Below are positions 7,530 through 14,902 of a stretch of 64,000 nt of DNA, one piece after another (positions within the stretch are counted from its first letter, which is position 1; every line of letters begins with the position of its first letter). The DNA comes from Edaphobacter acidisoli (GTDB taxonomy: Bacteria; Acidobacteriota; Terriglobia; Terriglobales; Acidobacteriaceae): NCBI RefSeq assembly GCF_014642855.1, contig NZ_BMJB01000001.1, positions 2,790,001 to 2,854,000 of the forward strand. Reading direction: 5' to 3'. The notes beneath the pieces were generated by a model. It was given only the letters and a program-made list of their open reading frames with translations. It was not told where the DNA came from and searched no databases. Made by a program: the position numbers and the translations under genes.

Positions 7530-7706
7530 CTAGTAGAAGTCCGCGCAACTCAGGAAGTATCCGCAAGTGCGACAGACCAGCTTGCAGCGATGGTCTTCCA
7601 GCCGCGAAGAGCACGTGGGACAGAAGCGCGAGTGGTGCTCGGCTTCGAGCGGGCACGCCAGGGTTTCGGGCTCGGCTATGTTCTCTCCTGCGAGTGTTGG
7701 CTGCAT
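7530..7706 (-). CDS. Small double-CxxC zinc-ribbon protein (58 aa)
   Basis: A reverse-strand reading frame from ATG 7706 to TAG 7530, too short for most gene callers. It contains C18, then CPTC (C29/C32), C41, and CRTCGYFLSC (C45, C48, C54). The C-x2-C...C-x2-C arrangement with a CGYF turn is a typical zinc-ribbon knuckle, and the end CKLVCRTCGYFLSCADFY is well formed with no stop-prone bias. An in-frame TAA sits three codons upstream, so this ATG is the only likely start; the ribosome binding site is weak. I recall similar short zinc-ribbon proteins from Acidobacteriota, but this was not checked. It lies between the methyltransferase and osmC-like genes. Confidence 0.68.
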   Translation of the reverse strand: MQPTLAGENIAEPETLACPLEAEHHSRFCPTCSSRLEDHRCKLVCRTCGYFLSCADFY

Positions 7707-7813
7707 GGAACGAGATTAGCGCATGTGGATGAAATTTCAACTACCCAAGGTGGCGTGGGCGCATCGAACGAGATACCGTTATTAAGCAACAGAAATCCAG
7801 AAGGAGAATCACT

Positions 7814-8236
7814 ATGGACCGTAGCGCCAGCGCAGTTTGGAAGGGCAGCCTGAAAGAAGGCAATGGAACGATCTCAACCCAGAGCGGCACGCTGAAGGAT
7901 ACGCAGTACAGCTTCAAGGCGCGGTTTGCCGATGGCGTCGGCACAAACCCCGAGGAACTGATTGCCGCCGCACACGCCGGCTGCTTCACCATGGCGCTGA
8001 GCGCACAGTTCACCCAGGCAGGCTTCACAGCGGACTCCATCGAGACGACGGCTGTGCTGACGCTCGATCAGACCGGCACGCCCACCATCACGAAGATTCA
8101 TCTGACCACCACGGCAAAGGTGCCAGGCATCGACAAGGCGAAGTTTGATGAGCTGGCGCACAATGCCGAAGTCGGCTGCCCGGTCTCGCGCGTGCTGAAG
8201 GCTGCCACGATCACGCTCGACGCAACACTCGTGTAA
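7814..8236 (+). CDS. OsmC/Ohr family peroxiredoxin-like protein (140 aa)
   Basis: OsmC family proteins reduce organic hydroperoxides using two cysteines. Both are present: Cys57 in AAAHAGCFTMALS and Cys122 in EVGCPVSRVL, at the family spacing. The N-terminal KGSLKEGNGTISTQSG and GVGTNPEELIAAAHAG match the OsmC (rather than Ohr) branch. A strong AGAAGGAGA ribosome binding site precedes ATG 7814. The length of 140 aa is usual. The protein probably acts in the cytosol against lipid or osmotic-stress-linked peroxides. Confidence 0.92.
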   Translation: MDRSASAVWKGSLKEGNGTISTQSGTLKDTQYSFKARFADGVGTNPEELIAAAHAGCFTMALSAQFTQAGFTADSIETTAVLTLDQTGTPTITKIHLTTTAKVPGIDKAKFDELAHNAEVGCPVSRVLKAATITLDATLV

Positions 8237-8390
8237 ATCACAGGGGCGCTTCGTGAATCGTGCCGTCGATGCAACGTCGCTTGCTGTAGAGCGATGATTT
8301 CGATACGGACGCCGGAGCGCCCTTCCTGGTTTATAAGCGTGGAGCCGCGTGGCACCAGCCCACCATGCCGCATGACCGCCACAAACACCA

Positions 8391-9014
8391 TCAACTCTTC
8401 TCATACTTCCAGTTCCGCGCCTTACCCTCGGCAATCCACTCCACCGCCTGCGCCACCCGCTTGGCCTTCGTCTCCTCGCGCTTCGCATCGTCAATCCACG
8501 CAGCATACTCCCGCCTGAAACCCGGGCTGGCTTCGCGAAACACCTTCGCCGCCTCCTTGTTCTTCTTCAAAGCCGCACCCAGCTCCGCCGGAACCTCCGC
8601 CTCGGGCTTCTCCTTCTTCGCGCCGCGCTTCGGAAACGTCTTGCCCCCGCCATCCACCAGCATCATCGATTGCCGCAGATACCCCAGCATCGCACTGTCC
8701 TTCGGCAGCTCCTTCACGCTGGCCACCTTCCCCAGCACTCCCATCCCGCCCTTCACATCAAAGCCATCCTTGCGCATCGCGGCAGCAATGTCCTTGCCCC
8801 AGATGCCAAAGCTGCAATGCTGTTTAAACGCCGCCACGTTCGCCAGAATCTGCCCGTGATAGATGAAGAACGGCATGCTCCACTTCATCGTCTCCTCAAC
8901 CTCAGGGCAAGCCTTGTGCACCAGCGCACGCAGATGCTCCATCACCGGCTGCGCAAACGGCGCCGCCTTCTTAATGTAGTCATCCACCCGACGATCAAAC
9001 CCGCTCTCACTCAT
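8391..9014 (-). CDS. YdeI/OmpD-associated family protein with DUF1801 domain (207 aa)
   Basis: The N-terminal half has the DUF1801 pattern (VMEHLRALVHKACPEVEETMKWSMPFF and the FGIW-KDI segment). The C-terminal half (VPAELGAALKKNKEAAKVFREASPGFRREYAAWIDDAKREETKAKRV) is the YdeI/OmpD-associated helical domain, which in enterobacteria is linked to polymyxin resistance and bacteriocin protection. The start at ATG 9014 (MSESGFDRRVD) gives the family-typical N-terminus; an in-frame ATG at 9038 would add eight residues. No ribosome binding site is strong at either. The biochemical role is unknown. Confidence 0.82.
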   Translation of the reverse strand: MSESGFDRRVDDYIKKAAPFAQPVMEHLRALVHKACPEVEETMKWSMPFFIYHGQILANVAAFKQHCSFGIWGKDIAAAMRKDGFDVKGGMGVLGKVASVKELPKDSAMLGYLRQSMMLVDGGGKTFPKRGAKKEKPEAEVPAELGAALKKNKEAAKVFREASPGFRREYAAWIDDAKREETKAKRVAQAVEWIAEGKARNWKYEKS

Positions 9015-9081
9015 GCCAAACAGTCTAGCCTGAACCATGCCAAAGCTCGCGGACTCTCACTTCAATCGAATTGAGGCTAAT

Positions 9082-9600
9082 CGAGGCCGGGGGCCCCATC
9101 TTCGGCGCGAAGCGCCTAAGGTGGGTCCATTTTCGCGCCAGCGAAAATCCAAAAGCCTTACCCCCACAAACCCACGCCGCGGAGGCAGGGTGCCGGGTGC
9201 CCCAGAGCCTGCCCTGAGCCTGTCGAAGGGTCTCGCTTTTGAAACCTGGGTTCATCGCGCTCCGCGCGAACCGATTTCAAGGCCGCAGCCACAGAGAGGG
9301 CCAAAGGCCCGACTCATACCAGCCTGGGGTGAAACCCCAGGTTGGCGAACAAACAGAACCACGGAGGGCTGAAAGCCCGATTCATAGCTTTCGAAAAAGC
9401 CGCGGGTTCAAAACGCCTCATCGCCGGGTGCCCCAGGTCTCGCCTTTGAGACCTGGGTTCATTCGCACTCCGCGCGAACCGCTTTGCTTAAGGGCACGCG
9501 TTCACGCGTGCCAATCAAACGCCACGCCGAAGGCGTCACCGCTCTGCCCTGAGCAAAGTCGAAGGGCCGGAGTGAAGCCCCGCAGGGCGAAACGACCCAG
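9082..9600. repeat. Island of short hairpins and direct repeats
   Basis: A gene-free block made of many small perfect inverted repeats: CCCTGAGCCTGTCGAAGGG (9212-9230), GGGCC-AAA-GGCCC (9298-9310), CCTGGGGT-GAA-ACCCCAGG (9323-9341), GGGCT-GAA-AGCCC (9366-9378), CAGGTCTC...GAGACCTG (9434-9455), GGCACGCG-TTCA-CGCGTGCC (9493-9512), ACGCC-GAA-GGCGT (9524-9536), and a GCCCTGAGCAAAGTCGAAGGGC variant (9546-9567). A segment (GGTGCCCCAG, then TCTCGC-TTTGA-ACCTGGGTTCAT and CTCCGCGCGAACC) occurs twice, near 9196-9281 and 9427-9480. Several hairpins share a GAA loop. It resembles REP/mosaic intergenic repeats; forward and reverse reading frames across it are not credible genes. Confidence 0.75.
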
Positions 9601-9737
9601 AATCTCCGCGCCGCAAATTCATGTCAAGCCCCACAAACACCCAAAAACCACGCAACCCCAACCATCCAAAAGATTTATTTTCCAAGACAACTTGGCGGTT
9701 TAGTTTTACCCAACCAGCTACACTGGAAATAGCTCAA

Positions 9738-9766
9738 AAAAGCCCTCGGCCAACCCGAGGGCTTTT
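9738..9766 (-). terminator. Strong intrinsic terminator
   Basis: A perfect 12-bp stem AAAAGCCCTCGG (9738-9749) / CCGAGGGCTTTT (9755-9766) with loop CCAAC. On the reverse strand it ends in TTTTTT, fitting the end of the L,D-transpeptidase transcript about 150 bases upstream. On the forward strand the T-run is four bases, so it can also block transcription leaving the repeat island. Confidence 0.85.
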
Positions 9767-9918
9767 CAGTTTAAACCCATAAGAAAGAAGACTTTGCACA
9801 AACCAAGGCGAACAAACCATGTCAAATCAAAAACTTACAAATTCGCCTCACGCCAGGTCCACCCCTAACCCAAAACAAATGAAGACTTTGCGCAAAAAAC
9901 ACAGGGGAGGGGGTACCC
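9767..9918. repeat. A-rich spacer with paired direct repeats
   Basis: The 3' flank of the L,D-transpeptidase gene. GAAGACTTTGCACAAA (9787-9802) recurs as GAAGACTTTGCGCAAA (9881-9896), 15 of 16 identical. Between them lie inverted arms AGGCGAA (9806-9812) and TTCGCCT (9842-9848). The 10-bp palindrome GGGGTACCCC (9910-9919) abuts the stop codon. No gene is seen. Confidence 0.5.
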
Positions 9919-11658
9919 CTACAACGTATCCCCCTCCTTGGTCTTCGAAACAATCGGCTCCGGCTTCACCGGGTACGGCGGTCCCTTCGCCAACACCCCC
10001 TCCAGGTCCGCGTCGTACTTGTAGACATCGTCGAAGAAGTCCACCTCCCCACTCTCATCCACCCGCGCCGTCAGGTAGAAGATCACCACCGGCAGCGGAG
10101 TCTTCAGCACCACCGTGTGGTTGTCCGGCCCCTCGTTCATCGCGTCCTGCACCTTGTCCAGGTCCCAGTCGCCCTGCCCATTCAACACCCACGCCGCCAG
10201 GTCATCCGCCTTCTGCACCCGGACGCACCCGTGGCTGTAATCCCGCCTCATCCTCTGAAACAGGTACGTCTCCGGAGTCGAGTGCATGTACACGTCGTAC
10301 TGGTTCGGAAACATGAACTTCACCAGCCCCAGCGAGTTCTTCGGCCCCGGCCTCTGCCGTACGTACACCCGCCCCTGCGCCACATCCTTTGCCGTGTACG
10401 CCGTCTGCACCACCCCCTTGTGGTTGGTCGCCTCGAAGTCCTTCGTCCCCAGGTACTCAGGGTTCTGCTCGATGTGCGGCACCAGCTCCTTCTTGGCGAT
10501 GTCCACCGGCACATTCCAGTAAGGCCGGAAGATCAGGTACCGCATCATCCGCACGAAGACCGGCGTGCTGTGATCGTCGTCCTTCGTCTTCGCGTGCCCA
10601 TCAACCACCCGCATCGTGAAGTCCAGCTTCCCGTCCGCCGCGTACCCGCGCAGCATGAACTCCGGCAGGTTCACCATCAGGCGCGGATGCAGGTACGGTT
10701 CCGGCAACCACCGCCAGCGCTCCAGCGAATCCTCAAGCTGCGCCACTCGCCGCGATATCGGAACATTCAGACTCCGGATCGTCGCCGGGCCAAGCTCCCC
10801 ATCGGCAACCATCCCATGCCGCTCCTGGTAATGCTTCACCCCAGCCGAGAGCGTCGCGTCGAAGTGCCTGGGCTGATCATCCGAGTCAGCAGCAACGTCA
10901 CCCTCAAGCTGCAGGCGCGCCAGCAGCTCCTTAGCCGCAGGATACGGATCGCCTTTCGAGACGCCGGCCTTCACCATCGGCAGCGGCTTCGCGTCATCGG
11001 TCTCCTGCTGCTTTGCAAGCGCCTGGTAGCGCACCAGTGCGGCCTCGGTCTGGCGGTACTCGTCCGAGTCCGGCTCGACCGATGCGATCAGCTCTGGCAC
11101 ATCGGTCGCGTTCACAGCTTTATCCTCGACCCACTTCGCCAGGTTGTATTTTTTCTCCTCGACCGGAATAGCGAAGCTGAAGTGCGAAGGATTCACCCGG
11201 CCGATGTGGAGATCCGAGACGAAGCGCATCACGTTCACTGTCATCGCCACATCGAACAGCGAAATTGCATCGGCAGGCTTTCCCGTAAGCTGCTTCTCAC
11301 GTAACACCCAGCGCGAAGCATCATAGTCCCCAGAAATCAGGCCCTTCGCATCGGCATGTTGGAATGCGTCGATAAAACCCTTCGCTGCCGCAGTTGGTAC
11401 ACCATCCTGAGTCCATGCCACAGCGTAGCCGCGGTTCTCATAGAATGCCTGGACCGCCGGAGCATAGTCAGAGAAGTTCGGCCAGCGGAGATTCGGCACC
11501 TGGCTGGTATTTACCTTCTCCGGCGCCAGTGTCTTCTTCGCTACCAATTGTTGGAGGTTCTTGGCGTACTGCGTCTCACGATGGTTTCGGCATCCGACAA
11601 CTGACAACAAAGCAGCGAGGATGCATACAGCGCTGGCAGAACAAAGCGAAGGTTTCAT
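9919..11658 (-). CDS. L,D-transpeptidase, YcbB/LdtD-like lipoprotein (579 aa)
   Basis: Cross-links peptidoglycan between diaminopimelate residues in the periplasm. Order of domains: a lipoprotein signal (VVGC lipobox near residue 23), an N-terminal scaffold domain, a peptidoglycan-binding helical domain (VKHYQERHGMVADGELGPATI near 290), and a YkuD catalytic domain with H...SHGCVRVQ around residues 465-480, where the Cys is the nucleophile. The capping loop before the active site (YLFQRMRRDY) fits the LdtD type. ATG 11658 is preferred to a GTG two codons upstream. Its transcript probably ends at the stem-loop 9738-9766. Confidence 0.9.
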   Translation of the reverse strand: MKPSLCSASAVCILAALLSVVGCRNHRETQYAKNLQQLVAKKTLAPEKVNTSQVPNLRWPNFSDYAPAVQAFYENRGYAVAWTQDGVPTAAAKGFIDAFQHADAKGLISGDYDASRWVLREKQLTGKPADAISLFDVAMTVNVMRFVSDLHIGRVNPSHFSFAIPVEEKKYNLAKWVEDKAVNATDVPELIASVEPDSDEYRQTEAALVRYQALAKQQETDDAKPLPMVKAGVSKGDPYPAAKELLARLQLEGDVAADSDDQPRHFDATLSAGVKHYQERHGMVADGELGPATIRSLNVPISRRVAQLEDSLERWRWLPEPYLHPRLMVNLPEFMLRGYAADGKLDFTMRVVDGHAKTKDDDHSTPVFVRMMRYLIFRPYWNVPVDIAKKELVPHIEQNPEYLGTKDFEATNHKGVVQTAYTAKDVAQGRVYVRQRPGPKNSLGLVKFMFPNQYDVYMHSTPETYLFQRMRRDYSHGCVRVQKADDLAAWVLNGQGDWDLDKVQDAMNEGPDNHTVVLKTPLPVVIFYLTARVDESGEVDFFDDVYKYDADLEGVLAKGPPYPVKPEPIVSKTKEGDTL

Positions 11659-11777
11659 CGTCACGGATTACCGATCCTCTGAGGCACGTACGCCATCTCC
11701 AGTAGTTCGACGTACACGCCGCTTTATTATGCAGGAGATTCGTCAGTATTTGCGGGCAAACTTAGGCGTTCTGCCAG

Positions 11778-13037
11778 TTACAGTGCAATGGATGGCAACA
11801 TTGCCACGCATACTAGCACTTGCGTTACCATCACGGCTCCTGCCAAGCCGAGAAACAATCTTCGCTGTCGAGTTTCCAATACATCTGCAAAGACTCCTCC
11901 AATAAACGTCAGCAGAAACGGCAGCGCCCATAGCCACGGCCGAGCAACCGTCTGGGTCGTCATTACTGGAAAAAGGAGTGCAACAGCAAACAACGGAGCA
12001 AGATTGCCGAAGTAGCGGCAGCGCTTCACCGTAAGGAAGAGCACCAGAGCAACTAGCGCAGCCACGGTGATTGGGCCATTCGCCGCGTCTATAAAAAAAC
12101 GCCGCGCTCCATCCAGCGAAAGCAAAAACCGCGCTGAACCTCCTGTAAACACGTAGCTAAACGGAGCAAGTCGGAAGGCATATGAGGCAAAGACAATCAC
12201 CAGCGAGCCAACCCCCGAATAGATCAGCACCTCCATTACGTAGCTGCGTCGTCGCTCGGCCAGATACAGCATGAACACCAGCGCCAGCAGCCATCCGATC
12301 ATCGCCGCGAGCAAATGAGCTGTCGCCGTCAGGCCCATTGCTACCGTGAGCAGCACAATCCGCGGCCGCCACTTCCTACGAGGTCCCTGCATTGCGTGGG
12401 CCACGCCGATGGCCGTGTAAACAAGCCCATACAGTCCCCACATCGCCAGCACATCGTTGTTAGGCGTGACAGCAAAGCGCACTACCGCCGGACAGAAACA
12501 GTAGAGCCCCAGGGCAAATGCTCCGCCCTCGTTGCCAAATAGTCGCCGAGCCACCCACCACAATCCTGCTCCCAACCATATGGCAAAAAACACAAATGGC
12601 AGGTGCAGCAGATACTTCACGCTGATCAGCTCGTGCCGCGCTTCCCACGTTGTGCCGTTCAGCGTGCCATGCGCGTAGAGCCTATTCTGTGGGCTGCGGA
12701 ACTGGTCGATACCCAGTAACACCAACCGCTCAGTGGTAAGCGGGAGCCCCGCAACACGATATGCAAATGTGCCATCACCATCCATGTTTCCGCAGGTGGT
12801 GAAGTATCCAGCCAGCGGGGAGGGTCGCTCCCACATCTGCCGACCGCACATAGCGAACCGATAATCGGCAGGTGAAAGCTCCTGCCGATGGACTACCCAG
12901 ATACATTGGGCCAGAAACAGCAGCAGCAACAACAGCGCCACCTGCTGCGGACGGCCAATCTGAATCTTCCAGAGGCTCTTCTGGTGCGCACCCGTGCTGC
13001 TGCCCGCGCTGTCTACGTCGATTTGAATACCATGCAT
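11778..13037 (-). CDS. Multi-pass membrane protein, GT-C glycosyltransferase-like (419 aa)
   Basis: About nine to ten hydrophobic segments follow a short cytosolic N-terminus. The first membrane segment is near residues 33-48, then a long periplasmic loop with charged and aromatic residues (SPADYRFAMCGRQMWERPSPLAGYF), then clustered membrane helices. The layout (one helix, large loop, many helices, and a VTPNNDVLAMWGLYGL segment) is like polytopic GT-C mannosyl/arabinosyltransferases, but no conserved DD/DE motif is certain. It is divergent from the DUF2251 gene. I cannot name it further. Confidence 0.6.
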   Translation of the reverse strand: MHGIQIDVDSAGSSTGAHQKSLWKIQIGRPQQVALLLLLLFLAQCIWVVHRQELSPADYRFAMCGRQMWERPSPLAGYFTTCGNMDGDGTFAYRVAGLPLTTERLVLLGIDQFRSPQNRLYAHGTLNGTTWEARHELISVKYLLHLPFVFFAIWLGAGLWWVARRLFGNEGGAFALGLYCFCPAVVRFAVTPNNDVLAMWGLYGLVYTAIGVAHAMQGPRRKWRPRIVLLTVAMGLTATAHLLAAMIGWLLALVFMLYLAERRRSYVMEVLIYSGVGSLVIVFASYAFRLAPFSYVFTGGSARFLLSLDGARRFFIDAANGPITVAALVALVLFLTVKRCRYFGNLAPLFAVALLFPVMTTQTVARPWLWALPFLLTFIGGVFADVLETRQRRLFLGLAGAVMVTQVLVCVAMLPSIAL

Positions 13038-13081
13038 CGTTGTCGTCGCTTCTTCTCTTTATTTATCGTATCGTGAGAGAT

Positions 13082-13519
13082 ATGCAGTCGCTCTCCTTCA
13101 CGCCAGGTCGCGCCTTTCTTTCGGTCGATTCGACCACTGTTCCGTGGACGGTCGTCTTCGAAGATGAAGGCGTCGCTGGCTACTTCTACGCCTGCGATCG
13201 TTCACAGGAAAAACACGATCACGCCATTCTGGACGCGATGCTTATCTACAACGTCGGTGCACTGGCCAAAAGCGACGCTGAACTCAAGAGGCCAACATCG
13301 GAGCGCATCGCGAGCGTTGAGTGGTCGCGCGACGGCTTGAAAGCCGTACTCTATCTCGATGGCACCCCGCAGGCCCTCTACGACTTCGAGGCCCGCGCTG
13401 GTTATTGCCGCATGAACTTCCCCAACTTCCTAGAAGAAAAAGGCGACACCTGGCGGAAATCGACTCACACATGGTCCGAGGAAATGATGCAACGCTTCGA
13501 GGCTGCGCTCTACGTCTAA
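13082..13519 (+). CDS. DUF2251-like conserved protein (145 aa)
   Basis: Small soluble protein beginning MQSLSFTPGRAFL with ATG 13082 after GAGAG. Features are a VVFEDEGVAGYFYACDR segment, an ILDAMLIYNV segment, and an AVLYLDGTPQALYDF strand pair, which I associate with the DUF2251 family; function is unknown. The frame is open further upstream but that part overlaps the divergent membrane-protein promoter and start. Its stop overlaps by four bases the end of the convergent nucleotidase gene. Confidence 0.62.
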   Translation: MQSLSFTPGRAFLSVDSTTVPWTVVFEDEGVAGYFYACDRSQEKHDHAILDAMLIYNVGALAKSDAELKRPTSERIASVEWSRDGLKAVLYLDGTPQALYDFEARAGYCRMNFPNFLEEKGDTWRKSTHTWSEEMMQRFEAALYV

Positions 13520-14043
13520 CCGAGAAAGAGCTTTTCTACCTCAAGCCAGTCCTTCACGCGGCGAAAGCCTTTCATCCGCAGGTTATGTGGTGAGCTGAAG
13601 AGGATGCCTTCGCCGTGAAACCGCCGTAACTGGCGTGGATTGTCGTCAATTAGGTAGTCCGCCCGTAGTATTCCCTTGTCACCGCAGTAGACGATGTGTG
13701 AAGGCGGAATGAACGGAAAGTACTTCCCCAGCCAACGAAACTTCTGCTCGAACGAAGTTGGCACCTCCATTGCCGCGGTTGCAATGTACACTTCGTAATT
13801 CATCTGGAGCCGCTGCATAACCCGCTGCGATTCCGGCATGACCTCAAGCACCTCGAAGAAGTCTTCTGAGCGCATCTGGCTTTCGATCACATGATGACGA
13901 TCGCTTGAGACCACGTCCCATAGCAGCTTTCCCTCAAGATCGTCACGGGTAACGCGCTCGCCATAGTGGGTGTTATAGCGTCGCAGATGCTCGCTGAGAG
14001 CATCTGCCATCACCTCATCCATGTCTACACAGATCCTTTTCAC
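13516..14043 (-). CDS. 5'(3')-deoxyribonucleotidase, HAD superfamily (175 aa)
   Basis: Dephosphorylates deoxyribonucleoside monophosphates. HAD motif I is CVDMDEVMAD (Asp7 and Asp9), followed by an IATAA segment (motif II region) and YLIDDNPRQL (motif IV, acidic pair). The size and the DMDEV signature match the NT5C family. The start is GTG at 14043, supported by AGGAG ten bases upstream. The gene is convergent with the DUF2251-like gene and lies 35 bases after a zinc-ribbon coiled-coil gene on the same strand. Confidence 0.83.
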   Translation of the reverse strand: MKRICVDMDEVMADALSEHLRRYNTHYGERVTRDDLEGKLLWDVVSSDRHHVIESQMRSEDFFEVLEVMPESQRVMQRLQMNYEVYIATAAMEVPTSFEQKFRWLGKYFPFIPPSHIVYCGDKGILRADYLIDDNPRQLRRFHGEGILFSSPHNLRMKGFRRVKDWLEVEKLFLG

Positions 14044-14078
14044 TGCCGTACATGCTCCTGGGTTCCAGGGGTTAGCCT

Positions 14079-14858
14079 TTATAACGACCGCACAATCGAC
14101 GCTGCAATGCTCTCCGAACGCACCGCCTTCTTCTGCGGAGCATCGCGCGCCGGGTCATAGTAGAGCAACCTTCCGCAGCTCTCGCACGTCATCATCGTCT
14201 CATGATTGTCGCGGTCGCGAAGATCGTTCCAACGCTGCGGCCGCAGCAGCATCTGACAGGCCGAGCACTTTTGGTCTACACCCTCCGAGACGGCAGTACC
14301 CTTCGCTTTCGCGATCCGGTCGTAGAGCGTGAGCGCATCTTCACCAATCTCCGCCCGCACAATGGTGCGCTCATGCTGGACGAGTTCGAGCGTAGACTTA
14401 GCCCGGGCAATCATCTCCGCTGCCTGAGCACGCTCACGCTCCAGCACCTTCTCAGCCAAGACCGCGGCCTCATCTGCTGCCATATTTTTGGCCGCAAGCA
14501 TCTCACTCCGCTCCATGCTCTCCAGCTCAGCGTCTTCCAGCTTTCCGATCTCAGCCTGCGCAAAGGCAATCTCATGCTCGAACGCTGCTACCTGTGCAGT
14601 GGTCGTGGCCATATCGAGCTGCTTCCTCACCTTCGCAATCTTCGACTGCTGGTCCTTGATGTCGGACTCCTGTCGCCGCCGCACCATCTCTTCTTTTGCG
14701 ATTGCCTCAACCACGCCAGCCTTCTGCGCCTCCGCGGCCTTGGCCTTCGCTTCATACTCTGCAATCATCTTCGGCAGAGCAGCCATCTCGTCGCTTAGCC
14801 GCTTCAACTCAACATCATGGCGCTGCAGCACCATCAACTTTTCAAGATCAGGATGCAT
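14079..14858 (-). CDS. Coiled-coil C4-type zinc-ribbon protein, DUF164/CdsZ-like (259 aa)
   Basis: Residues about 1-180 are almost entirely charged heptads forming a long coiled coil (AEYEAKAKAAEAQK, then KEEMVRRRQESDIKDQQSKIAKV). The C-terminal part has a four-cysteine zinc ribbon: CSACQ and, about 30 residues later, CESCGRLLYY. This two-part design is the DUF164 family. In Bdellovibrio, Chlamydia and Helicobacter relatives it is implicated in flagellar or type III related assembly or DNA/RNA contact, but in Acidobacteria no role is settled. It appears to be co-directional with the deoxyribonucleotidase gene. Confidence 0.85.
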   Translation of the reverse strand: MHPDLEKLMVLQRHDVELKRLSDEMAALPKMIAEYEAKAKAAEAQKAGVVEAIAKEEMVRRRQESDIKDQQSKIAKVRKQLDMATTTAQVAAFEHEIAFAQAEIGKLEDAELESMERSEMLAAKNMAADEAAVLAEKVLERERAQAAEMIARAKSTLELVQHERTIVRAEIGEDALTLYDRIAKAKGTAVSEGVDQKCSACQMLLRPQRWNDLRDRDNHETMMTCESCGRLLYYDPARDAPQKKAVRSESIAASIVRSL

Positions 14859-14902
14859 CTGGGAAACCTCACAAGCCTTCTTACTATTGTTACGCCAAAC
14901 TC

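Noticed and set aside
8098..8394. Reverse-strand frame whose start overlaps the YdeI-like stop (TGATG)
   Set aside because: It looks coupled, but almost half lies antisense to the OsmC gene and no motif is visible; the sequence MVFVAVMRHGGLVPRGST is not a family I know.
9025..9703. Frames across the hairpin island on both strands
   Set aside because: Their translations are just the repeats (LRQAQGR and EQSRRAGVKPRR types) with no domain; typical false genes from dispersed repeats.
10117..11304. 395-codon forward frame
   Set aside because: Antisense to the L,D-transpeptidase, rich in His/Arg/Val with no domain.
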